A DNA stretch of 17,545 nt. It comes from Thermoplasmata archaeon (GTDB lineage: Archaea; Thermoplasmatota; E2; DHVEG-1). The stretch lies in contig JAUWGL010000003.1 of assembly GCA_030606465.1 (NCBI GenBank), positions 1 to 17,545 of the forward strand. The letters are read 5' to 3'. Of the stretch, positions 7,799-14,989 are shown one piece after another; position 1 is the first letter of the stretch; each line of letters starts with the position of its first letter. Both the position numbers and the translations under genes were made by a program. Under the pieces are notes generated by a model, which saw only the letters and a list, made by a program, of their open reading frames with translations, was not told where the DNA came from and made no database searches.

Positions 7799-7831
7799 AA
7801 ATATGATGAAAAATTATTGGTATTAACGTTT

Positions 7832-8167
7832 ATGGATGAAGAACTTGAAAAAATAAAGAAAAAAAAATTACAAGAGTTACAGCAGCAGGCAGCTCTTCAA
7901 GAATCAATGGATGAACAAGCAGCTCAGAATGGAGAGTTTAAGAAACAAAAAAAATTGATCCTGATAAGAATCCTAACTCCAGAGGCAAGAGAAAGACTTG
8001 GGAATATCAAAGCTGCTCGTCCACAGGTTGCAGAATCTGTTGAGAATCAGTTGATAATGTTTGCTCAGAGTGGTAGACTCGAAAATAAAATAAATGATAA
8101 GCAGTTACGAGAGCTGCTTTCAAAGATGATGTCGCAGAAAAGAGACATAAAAATAAAAAGAAGGTAA
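7832..8167 (+). CDS. DNA-binding protein of the PDCD5/TFAR19 family
   Basis: A 111-residue protein from the ATG at 7832; an in-frame TTG at 7817 would add five unlikely residues (MVLTF). The N-terminus is a charged helix ([23 protein letters not shown]). The conserved core follows: [49 protein letters not shown]. It ends in a basic tail. Archaeal members are small helical proteins that bind nucleic acid, and their cellular role is not settled. The gene sits in the conserved S19e-PDCD5-L39e-L31e order. Its final codons supply the AAGGT ribosome-binding site for rpl39e. Confidence 0.93.
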   Translation: MDEELEKIKKKKLQELQQQAALQESMDEQAAQNGEFKKQKKLILIRILTPEARERLGNIKAARPQVAESVENQLIMFAQSGRLENKINDKQLRELLSKMMSQKRDIKIKRR

Positions 8168-8175
8168 AAAAAGCT

Positions 8176-8334
8176 ATGTCAACTCATAAATCACTTGGGA
8201 AAAAAATACGATTAAACAAAGCTACTAATAGTAACAGACGTGTTCCTGCGTGGATTATGATTAAAACCAACAGACGGTTTACGCGTCATCCTAAAACGCG
8301 GCATTGGCGTAGAAACAAACTTAAAAAATCATAA
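8176..8334 (+). CDS. rpl39e: 50S ribosomal protein L39e
   Basis: A 52-residue protein that begins [20 protein letters not shown] and continues [15 protein letters not shown], with a terminal [16 protein letters not shown]. This is the hallmark sequence of L39e, a short basic protein lining the peptide exit tunnel. The gene follows the PDCD5-like stop by 8 bases, and L31e starts 17 bases after it. Confidence 0.95.
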   Translation: MSTHKSLGKKIRLNKATNSNRRVPAWIMIKTNRRFTRHPKTRHWRRNKLKKS

Positions 8335-8351
8335 AAACAAAAAGGATTATT

Positions 8352-9023
8352 ATGGCAGAAGAAATCGAAAAAATATATGTTATACCTTTGAAGAAGACTA
8401 ATTTTAGATCTTCAAAAGCAGCACCAACTGCTATTAAAAGAGTAAAAAACTATTTAACTAGGCATATGAAAGTGGAAAAGGAGAAAATTTGGATGGATGA
8501 CTCTCTTAACGATGCTTTATGGTCTAGAGGGAAGTATAATATGCCTAGTAAAATCCGTGTTAAAGCAGTGAAATTCGAAGATGGAGTTGTAGAAGCATCT
8601 CTTCCAGAGCTTGAATTCAAGAAATCACGGCGTGAGCTACTTAAAGAGGAGAAAGAAAAGAAGACTCCTATCCTTAGAAGAGAGGAGGAAATACCTGAAG
8701 GAGAAGAAGGTGTTGGTGGTGCTGAGGATTATGATATAACTCCTACTGGCGATGGTGAAGTAAAAATCAAGAAAAAGAAATCACCAAAGGAAAAAGAAGA
8801 TAAACCAAAGACTTCGAAGAGCAAATCTAAACGAGAAAAGGGCAAAGAGGAAGAAAAAAAACCAGTTAAAAAGACTCCGAGGAAAATCTTGAAAGTGAAA
8901 AAAGCTAAAAAAGAAGATGAAAAAACAGAAACAAAGAAGAAGACTGCATCAAAATCAAAGAAGAAAACTGTTACTGGTAGATCTTCAAAAAGAACTGCTT
9001 CAAAATCAAAGGGCAAAAAATAA
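8352..9023 (+). CDS. rpl31e: 50S ribosomal protein L31e with a long Lys/Glu-rich C-terminal extension
   Basis: A 223-residue protein. Residues 1 to about 90 are L31e (IYVIPLKKTNFRSSKAAPTA, RHMKVEKEKIWMDDSLNDALW, KIRVKAVKFEDGVVEASLPE). L31e lies near the peptide tunnel exit. Family members are usually about 80-95 residues, so about 130 extra residues follow. These are charged and low-complexity: an acidic EEEIPEGEEG segment, then repeated KKKK, TSKSKSK, PVKKTPRK and TASKSK motifs that recall histone H1-like or AlbA-type tails. The tail is in frame with no gap, and the gene ends before a good terminator, so it looks genuine. A GGA-type ribosome-binding site (8344-8346) precedes the ATG. It is the last gene of the operon. 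Confidence 0.92.
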   Translation: MAEEIEKIYVIPLKKTNFRSSKAAPTAIKRVKNYLTRHMKVEKEKIWMDDSLNDALWSRGKYNMPSKIRVKAVKFEDGVVEASLPELEFKKSRRELLKEEKEKKTPILRREEEIPEGEEGVGGAEDYDITPTGDGEVKIKKKKSPKEKEDKPKTSKSKSKREKGKEEEKKPVKKTPRKILKVKKAKKEDEKTETKKKTASKSKKKTVTGRSSKRTASKSKGKK

Positions 9024-9075
9024 AAGTTCAACATAAAAAAACCATTATCTATGAATTTGTTGAAGAAAACGAAGA

Positions 9076-9118
9076 TTTTGATCTCTAATCAAAAACCTTT
9101 TTTCTCTTTTTTCTTTTT
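9076..9118 (+). terminator. Terminator after the translation operon
   Basis: TTTTGAT (9076-9082) pairs with ATCAAAA (9088-9094) around a 5-base loop. A long pyrimidine tract follows (CCTTTTTTTCTCTTTTTTC). It ends the rnp4-rpl31e transcript. Confidence 0.65.
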
Positions 9119-9212
9119 ATATTGTTTTTGCAGTATTTGAAATGAAATCAGAATGTAAAAAACTCTGGTTTTTTTGTTAACAATTTATTACGTTTAACAA
9201 CTGTTATAGATA

Positions 9213-9275
9213 CATTTAAATTAGAATATTATATATCAATTACAGGAATTTTATAATTGGGGAAGTTGTGGAGGT
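9213..9275 (+). promoter_or_regulatory. Promoter and ribosome-binding site of the C25 peptidase gene
   Basis: TATA-like stretches TTTAAATTA (9215-9223) and ATTATATAT lie 50-70 bp upstream of the ATG. A strong GGAGGT (9270-9275) lies 9 bases before the ATG at 9285. This gene therefore has a leadered transcript of its own. Confidence 0.5.
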
Positions 9276-9284
9276 AGAAAAAAT

Positions 9285-11198
9285 ATGATAAAAAAACTAA
9301 TTTTATTAGCAATAGTAGGTATGTTAGTTCTAGGCGGAGTTCAAGCAATTAAAATTCCGAAGAATGAAACGGAAACAACGAATATATTAAAAAAAGTAAC
9401 TTTTTCAGGGCAACCTATAATTGAAGAGAAAGATAATTATCTATCTGTAGAACTTGAAGATGCAGATGTATCTTTAAGGGAAACAGGAAAACCGATGTTG
9501 CCAGTATATTTGACAACTTTTACATTTTCAAAGAATGTAAAAATTAAGAGTGTATCCTGTGATTATGCAGATATTAAAGAAAAATCTATTTCGGGAAAAA
9601 TTATTCCTTCTCCTGAAACAAGCCCCCCTAGTTATCCTGGTGAAGGAAATGTAAAACAAGTTTATATCGAAAATAAAGAAGTATATGAAAGTGACTTATT
9701 GTACCCTAATAGTTGGTATGATTCCAGAATTCGTTGTGGTTTAAATAGTGATGGGATTTCAACTACTTTTGTAACTGTTGAACTTCATCCTGTTAGATAT
9801 TCACCTCAACAGAATATGTTGTATTATACAACTGATTTTGAAATTAGTATATATTATGATGATCCTCTTGTTACAACAAGTACAAATGCTGACTATGGTC
9901 TTTTGATTATTGCCCCATCTGCATTTACCACGGAACTTCAGCCATTAGTTGATCATAAAATATCTCATAATATTAACACCATCCTAAAAACTACAGAGGA
10001 TATATATGCTGAGTATCAAGGAAGAGATAAACCTGAACAGATTAAGTATTTCATAAAAGATGCAAAAGAAACATGGGATATTACACATGTTCTTTTAGTA
10101 GGTGGTTTAAAATCATATCTATATAACAAGGATAGAGATGATATTAACCAGGGTAGTACTGGTTGGCATCTTCCTGTTAGATATGCAAACATTAGACATA
10201 GCGATGAAAGAAGTTGTATTTCTGATCTATATTATGGTGACCTGTATAGGTATAATGAAACTACTCAAAGCTGGGAGTTTGAAGATTGGGATTCCAATGG
10301 GGATGGTATTTTTGCTAGAATGACTTTTTTTGTTACTGGAAACGATAAATTAGATCTCGTTCCAGATGTATACTATGGGAGACTAGCCTGTAGAAATAAA
10401 TTTGAAGTTAGAACAATGGTGAATAAAATAATTACCTATGAATCAACTCCGCCAGAAGAAAAACCATGGTTTAAGAAAATGATAGGAGTTGGTGGTCAGA
10501 CATTTAATTTTTATGAAGGTCAACCTGATGGAGAATGGATTTGTGATAGGGCCATTGATTTTATGGGAAATCTTATTGATGAAGCAGTAAGAGTATATGC
10601 ATCAAATGAAGGAACAGGTGAACCAACAATTCCTGATGATATTATTCCTGAGATATCAAAAGGAGCAGGTTACGTGCTTTTCAGTGGACACGGTAATCCA
10701 GTTAGATGGAATACCCATCCGGTTGACAGCACTGATGAATGGATGGGTGCAACAACAGTATATCAGTTTTTGCGGTTTTCTAATAAAGAAAAACTGCCGG
10801 TAATCCTTGTTGGTGGTTGTCATAATGCATTATTTAATATCTCTATATTAAATATAATTTTTAACTCTAAGGAAACTAAAAATAAATATTGGACAGTAGA
10901 ACCATCACCAGTATGCTTTAGTTGGGGTTTATGTATCCTTCCTCGGGGTGGAGCTATTGCTTCTACTGGTTGTACTGGTTATGGTTTTGGTAGTCCAGTA
11001 ACATTTAGTGCTGCTTTGGAGACAGGTTTTTTCTATGCAATCGGCCAAGATGGTGCGACAACTTTAGGTGGTGCACATAGTGGATCAATCAGAAACTTCT
11101 TATTAGAAAATCCATCCCGTCAGGATGAAGCATTTGCCATAACTATTTGGCAGCTTTTTGGAGACCCAAGTCTTCAACTTGGAGGATTTTCACAATAA
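9285..11198 (+). CDS. Secreted gingipain-type cysteine peptidase (family C25)
   Basis: A 637-residue protein with a signal peptide (about 1-21, ending GGVQA). Residues about 35-195 resemble the N-terminal propeptide/beta region of the family (LSVELEDADVSLRETGKPMLPVYL). Residues about 200-637 form the caspase-like C25 fold: YGLLIIAPSAF, THVLLVGG, the SDLYYGDL segment, DxDSNGDG at 335-341 (possible calcium loop) and VPDVYYGRLACR. The catalytic His469 is in FSGHGNP and Cys512 is in LVGGCHN. GGAIASTGCTGYG and LFGDPSL complete the domain. It probably degrades extracellular protein. No C-terminal anchor is visible, so it may be released or held by partners. It lies between rpl31e and tif6, where it is not usually found. 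Confidence 0.88.
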   Translation: MIKKLILLAIVGMLVLGGVQAIKIPKNETETTNILKKVTFSGQPIIEEKDNYLSVELEDADVSLRETGKPMLPVYLTTFTFSKNVKIKSVSCDYADIKEKSISGKIIPSPETSPPSYPGEGNVKQVYIENKEVYESDLLYPNSWYDSRIRCGLNSDGISTTFVTVELHPVRYSPQQNMLYYTTDFEISIYYDDPLVTTSTNADYGLLIIAPSAFTTELQPLVDHKISHNINTILKTTEDIYAEYQGRDKPEQIKYFIKDAKETWDITHVLLVGGLKSYLYNKDRDDINQGSTGWHLPVRYANIRHSDERSCISDLYYGDLYRYNETTQSWEFEDWDSNGDGIFARMTFFVTGNDKLDLVPDVYYGRLACRNKFEVRTMVNKIITYESTPPEEKPWFKKMIGVGGQTFNFYEGQPDGEWICDRAIDFMGNLIDEAVRVYASNEGTGEPTIPDDIIPEISKGAGYVLFSGHGNPVRWNTHPVDSTDEWMGATTVYQFLRFSNKEKLPVILVGGCHNALFNISILNIIFNSKETKNKYWTVEPSPVCFSWGLCILPRGGAIASTGCTGYGFGSPVTFSAALETGFFYAIGQDGATTLGGAHSGSIRNFLLENPSRQDEAFAITIWQLFGDPSLQLGGFSQ

Positions 11199-11200
11199 AC

Positions 11201-11217
11201 TCTTTTTTTCTTTTTTT
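11201..11217 (+). terminator. T-tract terminator after the C25 gene
   Basis: TCTTTTTTTCTTTTTTT follows two bases after the stop. A pyrimidine run without a clear hairpin is a common archaeal terminator. Confidence 0.5.
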
Positions 11218-11326
11218 ATACATCATTGTAAAAAAGTGTACATTTACTCCTGTTGATTTTAGTATGATAATGCCTTAAAACACCTTTTGTTACCTGTTAC
11301 TCCTAGCTTTCACATAGAGAAATACC

Positions 11327-11335
11327 ATTATAAAG
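11327..11335 (+). promoter_or_regulatory. TATA box of the two-helix membrane protein gene
   Basis: ATTATAAAG is centred about 26 bp before the ATG at 11357, and no ribosome-binding site is visible. The transcript is therefore probably leaderless. Confidence 0.5.
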
Positions 11336-11356
11336 CAATAATCATTTTAAATTAAT

Positions 11357-12052
11357 ATGTGTCGGAAAAAAATAAAAGAAAAACTTGAAAAAAATGAGAT
11401 TGTCATTTATGGTTTATTAAAATATATTTTTATTGGAATTGGTATTGTTTGTGAAATTATTGGGATTAATTTCGGTCTCAAAGAAAATATTATCGGTGCA
11501 ACAAGTTTTATATCTTTTGGGATTGGATTAATCTCTATTGGATTAGCATTTCATTCAATTAAAACATCATTAGAGTCACAAAAAATAGCAAACGAGTCAA
11601 ATGAAAGAATGAAAGCTATTGCAAATGTTAAGTTTCGTGAAGCTATTGGAATTATCGAAGATATAAGGTTAAATCTTACAGAACGTAGAAGAAAAATAGT
11701 GAATAAGAAACAAAAAGGAAGAAACACTCAGGATGATGAAATTGATTTCTTATTTGATCACTCATTTGGTATATGGAAGTGTATACCATATTTGAATCAA
11801 GCAGCAGAATTGAAGAAATGGATGGATGAATCATATCAAAAGGATTTAATTAATGATGTTGAACTGTTATTCGGTGAATTACTTCGTGATAGAAAACGTC
11901 TTGGAATAATATTAACTAAAGATAATCGTGATCATATTGGTTTGATATATAAAAATCTCTTGAAATATGATGTGTTGAAAAAAGATGAAAAAGGAAAAAA
12001 GAAGTTGAAAGGACTATATGATAAACTTGTTACAATAAAAAAGCGAAAATAA
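11357..12052 (+). CDS. Membrane protein of unknown function with two N-terminal helices
   Basis: A 231-residue protein I do not recognise. A basic N-terminus precedes two hydrophobic helices, about 16-37 (GLLKYIFIGIGIVCEIIGI) and 45-67 (IIGATSFISFGIGLISIGLAF). A soluble, charged, mostly helical domain (about 70-231) follows, with a possible coiled coil near SLESQKIANESNERMKAIAN and many Lys/Arg near the end. The topology suggests that the soluble domain is cytoplasmic. It has its own TATA box and lies between the C25 peptidase and tif6. It may be an accessory insertion. No catalytic motif is apparent. Confidence 0.65.
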   Translation: MCRKKIKEKLEKNEIVIYGLLKYIFIGIGIVCEIIGINFGLKENIIGATSFISFGIGLISIGLAFHSIKTSLESQKIANESNERMKAIANVKFREAIGIIEDIRLNLTERRRKIVNKKQKGRNTQDDEIDFLFDHSFGIWKCIPYLNQAAELKKWMDESYQKDLINDVELLFGELLRDRKRLGIILTKDNRDHIGLIYKNLLKYDVLKKDEKGKKKLKGLYDKLVTIKKRK

Positions 12053-12068
12053 TTAATTGCATAGTTAG

Positions 12069-12146
12069 ATGAACTGGCTTTATTGGTATTTCGTATTCAT
12101 AGTAATTACAATAGTAGCAATAATAAGTTTTATAACAGGTAACTAA
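12069..12146 (+). CDS. Possible 25-residue single-helix membrane microprotein
   Basis: The ORF begins MNWLYWYFVFIVITIVAII and ends SFITGN. Almost the whole peptide is one hydrophobic helix with aromatic residues at the N-terminal end. It lies 17 bases after the two-helix membrane protein gene and could be co-transcribed. No ribosome-binding site is visible, and AT-rich DNA readily gives hydrophobic short frames. This is a candidate only. Confidence 0.3.
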   Translation: MNWLYWYFVFIVITIVAIISFITGN

Positions 12147-12207
12147 TTCAGAGTTTGAAATGCAAAAAGCAACCTTGATACAAAATAACACGAAAAACAC
12201 AGAAAAG

Positions 12208-12236
12208 TTTATATATGAGTTCAAAAAGGGGTGTGA
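12208..12236 (+). promoter_or_regulatory. Promoter and start region of tif6
   Basis: TTTATATAT (12208-12216) is centred about 25 bp before the tif6 ATG, which fits a leaderless or very short leader. GGGGTGTGA lies immediately before the ATG and is too close to act as a normal Shine-Dalgarno site. Confidence 0.5.
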
Positions 12237-12926
12237 ATGCACATAATTGAATATAAATCCCACTTTGCAGTATTGCATTTCAATGAAAATCCTAATGTCG
12301 GTGTTTTTTGCCGGGCTAATGATCATGTTGTATTTGTTAGAAAGGGTTTATTGAAAAAGATTAAAAAAAAGATTACTCAGACGTTGGATGTGAAACTGGT
12401 TGAGCTGAATATTGCTGATGCTACTATTATTGGTTCTTTACTTTCTTTGAACTCTACGGGAGCGGTTGTTACTGATTTTGTTGATAGTAAGACTGTTAAA
12501 ATTGTTGCAGATCAGGGTTTAGATGTTTGTGTTATTGGTGATAAGTATAATGCGGCAGGTAATGATATTTTGGTGAATGATAATGGTGCATTGGTTCATC
12601 CTGATCTTATGGATAAATCCTTGGAGGATATAGAAAAAACACTTGGGGTTCCGGTTTATCGTGGTACTATTGGTTCTTTGAAAACTGTTGGTATGGCTGC
12701 AGTTGTAACAAATAAAGGTTTGTTATGTCATCCTAAGGTTTCGGATGATGAAAAAAAGTTGTTGAAAAAGGTTTTTGATGTTGATGTTATGATTGGAACT
12801 GTTAATCATGGTTCTCCTGTGATTGGTAGTGGTCTTGTTGCTAATTCTAAGGGTGCGATTATTGGTAATCTTACTACAGGTATTGAAATGGGGCGGGTTG
12901 AAGAGGCTTTAGACTTCATAGATTAG
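12237..12926 (+). CDS. tif6: Translation initiation factor 6 (aIF6)
   Basis: A 229-residue protein, full length for the family. aIF6 binds the 50S subunit and prevents premature joining to 30S. The pentein-like repeated fold shows in segments such as NPNVGVFCRANDHVVFV, GSLLSLNSTGAVVTDF, GDKYNAAGNDILVNDNGALVHP, GTIGSLKTVGMAAVVTNKGLLCHP and GSPVIGSGLVANSKGAIIGNLTTGIEM. In many Euryarchaeota tif6 directly follows rpl31e and is followed by L18a/LX and prefoldin alpha genes. Here it has its own promoter 3.2 kb downstream of rpl31e and is followed by a regulator gene. Confidence 0.96.
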   Translation: MHIIEYKSHFAVLHFNENPNVGVFCRANDHVVFVRKGLLKKIKKKITQTLDVKLVELNIADATIIGSLLSLNSTGAVVTDFVDSKTVKIVADQGLDVCVIGDKYNAAGNDILVNDNGALVHPDLMDKSLEDIEKTLGVPVYRGTIGSLKTVGMAAVVTNKGLLCHPKVSDDEKKLLKKVFDVDVMIGTVNHGSPVIGSGLVANSKGAIIGNLTTGIEMGRVEEALDFID

Positions 12927-12970
12927 TTATCTATCGTTTTATATTAAAATATTTAATTTTTAATTAAAAC

Positions 12971-12980
12971 ATTTATAAAC
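12971..12980 (+). promoter_or_regulatory. Promoter of the winged-helix regulator gene
   Basis: ATTTATAAAC lies about 54 bp before the ATG at 13029. It is preceded by A/T dyads (ATTAAAATATTTAAT, TTTTTAATTAAAA) that could hold an autoregulatory operator. GGATGAT just before the ATG is a weak ribosome-binding site. Confidence 0.4.
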
Positions 12981-13028
12981 AACTTCTATATTATATATTT
13001 GTAAATATAAAACCTCTCGGATGATAAT

Positions 13029-13409
13029 ATGGTAGAAACTGAAAGATATAAATTCAAACCACAAGATAAAAAAATAATCAATATTTTCACAGAGCTAGGC
13101 ATGCCGAGAAATCTAGCAAAAACATTAATGTACATCTCACAAGTCGATGAATGCAAATCAGCAGAAATAGAACATGGAGCAGACCTCAGACAACCAGAAG
13201 TAAGCGTAGCAATGCAACAACTACAAAACAAGGGTTGGGTTCAAAAAAGACATAAGAAAAAGAAAGGCAAAGGAAGACCAGTACACATATACAAACTCAC
13301 TTCATCTATAGATAGCATAGTAAGAAACTTTGAAAAAGAAAAAATACAAGAAATAGAAACAGTCAAAAAAGACCTAGCAGATCTAAAAAATCTTATCAAC
13401 AGCATGTAA
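13029..13409 (+). CDS. Winged-helix transcriptional regulator
   Basis: A 126-residue protein. The core is a winged helix: LGMPRNLAKTLMYISQVDECKSAEIEHGADLRQPEVSVAMQQLQNKGWV, where the segment from ADLRQPEVSVAMQQL is the probable recognition helix. A basic wing follows (KRHKKKKGKGRPVHIYKL). The C-terminal part (about 96-126, SIVRNFEKEKIQEIETVKKDL) looks like a coiled coil for dimer formation. This matches the archaeal TrmB/COG3355-type predicted regulators with no effector domain. Targets are unknown. The nearest gene is the convergent PrsW-like protease. Confidence 0.8.
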   Translation: MVETERYKFKPQDKKIINIFTELGMPRNLAKTLMYISQVDECKSAEIEHGADLRQPEVSVAMQQLQNKGWVQKRHKKKKGKGRPVHIYKLTSSIDSIVRNFEKEKIQEIETVKKDLADLKNLINSM

Positions 13410-13442
13410 AAACAATAACTCTATTTTCATTTTTTCAGGGTA

Positions 13443-13456
13443 AGAAGACGTCTTCT
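13443..13456. repeat. Perfect 14-bp palindrome between convergent genes
   Basis: AGAAGACGTCTTCT is a perfect dyad with no spacer. It lies between the regulator stop and the PrsW-like stop, preceded by a T-rich stretch. It could be a regulator site or part of a shared terminator; a hairpin without a loop is a weak terminator. Confidence 0.5.
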
Positions 13457-13478
13457 AAACCAAAATCTGTGACTTAGT

Positions 13479-14237
13479 TTACCTGGAGAGCATATCAAGA
13501 GTTTTAATCTTTTTTCTAACAATATGAATTGACAAAGCAACAAACAACATAGCAGTAAAAAACCCAACTACAACTCCATTCAGTTCAAATGTAACTAAAA
13601 AATTATAAAATGCATGTAAAAAACATGCTAAGATAAAAAAAGGGAGTATTCTAATTACTGATGTTTTATTCATTATTGATTTTCCAACTCCATATCCTGT
13701 CCAAGCAGTTGCTGCTGCATGTAAAAGACATCCACCAAAACTTCTAATCAACATAAACATCAGAAACATAAGTAAGAACATTCCTGCAGGTAAACTATCA
13801 AATTCTTGACCTCTTAAAAGAAAACTTAAACCATATAACAAGTTCTCTGTTGCTGAAAAACCAAGACCAGCAACTGCACCATAAATCAGACCATCCTCAA
13901 ACTCATCAAGCTCTTTTTTAACTGTTTTCAATCTAAGTGCAAAAGGTTTTGTAAATTCCTCAGCAAAAGGAGCAACAACCACTGCCATAAAAAACCAAAT
14001 ACTATTATGATCCTCAACGGAAACAGCAAGAGGGATTTGAAGAACCATTTCTAAAATAATTGATGCAATAACAGCAATAGTAGCACCCCAACAAAAACAT
14101 AAAATTATAGGCTTCCATCTCTCACGATGATATTTTTCAGTATTTCTAATCCAAATAGCAAAAATTACTGGCGGTAGAAAAGACATTATAATTAAAAGTA
14201 TAAACTCTATCCTATTCACAAACACACAAAACAACAA
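13479..14237 (-). CDS. PrsW-family intramembrane metalloprotease
   Basis: A protein of up to 252 residues with about seven or eight hydrophobic segments. The family signature residues are present: E93-E94 in APFAEEFTKP, E131-N132 in GLGFSATENLLYG, H173 in CLLHAAATAWTGYGVG and H208 in CFLHAFYNF. PrsW enzymes are polytopic membrane proteases of the CAAX/Abi-related superfamily; the bacterial member cleaves an anti-sigma factor. The start is uncertain. The longest frame uses TTG at 14237, about 25 bp after a TATA-like GTTATAAA (minus strand), so the transcript may be leaderless. The ATG at 14186 would begin MSFLPPVIFAIWI, close to the usual PrsW N-terminus. The substrate is unknown. Confidence 0.85.
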   Translation of the reverse strand: MLFCVFVNRIEFILLIIMSFLPPVIFAIWIRNTEKYHRERWKPIILCFCWGATIAVIASIILEMVLQIPLAVSVEDHNSIWFFMAVVVAPFAEEFTKPFALRLKTVKKELDEFEDGLIYGAVAGLGFSATENLLYGLSFLLRGQEFDSLPAGMFLLMFLMFMLIRSFGGCLLHAAATAWTGYGVGKSIMNKTSVIRILPFFILACFLHAFYNFLVTFELNGVVVGFFTAMLFVALSIHIVRKKIKTLDMLSR

Positions 14238-14306
14238 GAATTTTATTTAGTTTTGCCCTTTATAACCTACAAAAAATCAGATCTTAAAAAATAAAGTTAA
14301 GTTTAA

Positions 14307-14343
14307 GGTGTTGGATGTAGGCCGTAAGCCTCTTTACAGCACC
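14307..14343 (+). repeat. Interspersed repeat copy R1, with hairpin
   Basis: The core GTAGGCCGTAAGCCTCTTTA (14317-14336, with matching bases back to 14308) recurs at two further sites. Here AGGC (14319-14322) pairs with GCCT (14328-14331) around CGTAA. GGTGTTG (14307-14313) pairs with CAGCACC (14337-14343) with one G-T pair, which makes an outer stem. The extended 3' half seen in R2 and R3 is absent. A T-rich stretch follows. Confidence 0.8.
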
Positions 14344-14410
14344 AATTTTTCTATATTTTTTATAAAAAATGAAGACAGAAGCAGCAAATTTAACAAAAAT
14401 AATCGAAATA

Positions 14411-14441
14411 TTTATATGCTATAACATACTATAGTATACTA
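14411..14441 (+). promoter_or_regulatory. Promoter and operator of toxin-antitoxin module 1
   Basis: TTTATAT (14411-14417) is centred about 27 bp before the antitoxin ATG, so a leaderless transcript is likely. Two overlapping palindromes lie between them: ATACTATAGTAT (14426-14437) and TAGTATACTA (14432-14441). Their position over the transcription start suits autorepression by the antitoxin. Confidence 0.6.
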
Positions 14442-14659
14442 TGGACACTACAATTCAAGTGAGTAAAAACTTGCAAAAAGAACTACTTAAAAGAAAATTT
14501 TTTAATAAAGAAACATATGAAGAAGTAATTTGGGATTTGATAGAAGATAATCAAGAACTCAGTGAACAAACAAAAAAAGAAATCGCTCAATCTCGTGCTG
14601 AGTATAAAGCAGGTAAAACTCATACTCTTGCAAAAATTAAAAAAGAGATGGCTAAATGA
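14441..14659 (+). CDS. Type II antitoxin (RelB/VapB-like) of module 1
   Basis: A 72-residue protein. The start MDTTIQVSKNLQKELLKRK suggests a ribbon-helix-helix DNA-binding N-terminus. The next segment, NKETYEEVIWDLIED, is common in archaeal antitoxins paired with RelE toxins. The C-terminal third is charged and probably wraps around the toxin. Its stop overlaps the toxin start by 4 bases (ATGA), so translation is coupled. It probably represses its own promoter through the palindromes that end at its start codon. Confidence 0.85.
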   Translation: MDTTIQVSKNLQKELLKRKFFNKETYEEVIWDLIEDNQELSEQTKKEIAQSRAEYKAGKTHTLAKIKKEMAK

Positions 14660-14913
14660 GTTACGAGATCATTTTTACAGATACCTCAAGAAAACAGTTT
14701 AAAAAGCTTGAAAAAGATATACAGGAACGGATCGTAAAAGCTCTTGAACGAATTAGGATGAGACCTGAAGCTCATGTGAAAAAGCTTGTAGGTGATCCAG
14801 GTTATAGGTTAAGAGTTGGGGAATACAGAGTAATTTTGGATATTGAAAAAGACAAACTTATTATTTTGGTAATAAAAATTGGCCATAGAAAAAATATTTA
14901 TAAAAAGCTATAA
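14656..14913 (+). CDS. RelE/ParE-family toxin of module 1
   Basis: An 85-residue protein, full length for RelE. It begins MSYEIIFTDTSRKQFKKLEKDIQERI and has GDPGYRLRVGEYRVILDIE and the terminal GHRKNIY. Conserved basic and aromatic residues expected for ribosome-dependent mRNA cleavage are present (R51, R53, R58, H77, R78, Y82). It overlaps the antitoxin by 4 bases. The stop codon is followed one base later by repeat R2. Confidence 0.9.
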   Translation: MSYEIIFTDTSRKQFKKLEKDIQERIVKALERIRMRPEAHVKKLVGDPGYRLRVGEYRVILDIEKDKLIILVIKIGHRKNIYKKL

Positions 14914-14914
14914 A

Positions 14915-14989
14915 GTGCTGGGTGTAGGCCGTAAGCCTCTTTATTCCTTCGAGAAATCATAAAAATTTGGAATTTTAGAAGGCGTAATT
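14915..14989 (+). repeat. Interspersed repeat copy R2, between the two toxin genes
   Basis: A 75-bp repeat about 85% identical to R3 with no gaps (offset 803). The 5' core is shared with R1. AGGC/GCCT stem around CGTAA, then a second stem ATTCC (14943-14947) with GGAAT (14969-14973). It occupies almost exactly the gap between the stops of the two convergent toxin genes and touches the stop of module 2. It may double as a bidirectional terminator. Confidence 0.85.

Noticed and set aside
8729..9034. Long minus-strand open frame opposite the 3' part of rpl31e
   Set aside because: It is a Phe/Ser-rich mirror of the Lys/Glu-rich tail. Such antisense frames arise from AAA/GAA codons, and no ribosome-binding site or homology is apparent.
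9051..9089. 12-codon ORF (MNLFEENEDFDL) after rpl31e
   Set aside because: It is too short, has no ribosome-binding site and overlaps the terminator stem.
14308..14343. tRNA or known riboswitch at the repeat copies
   Set aside because: The element is too short and has no cloverleaf or T-loop sequence. No known riboswitch core was recognised.
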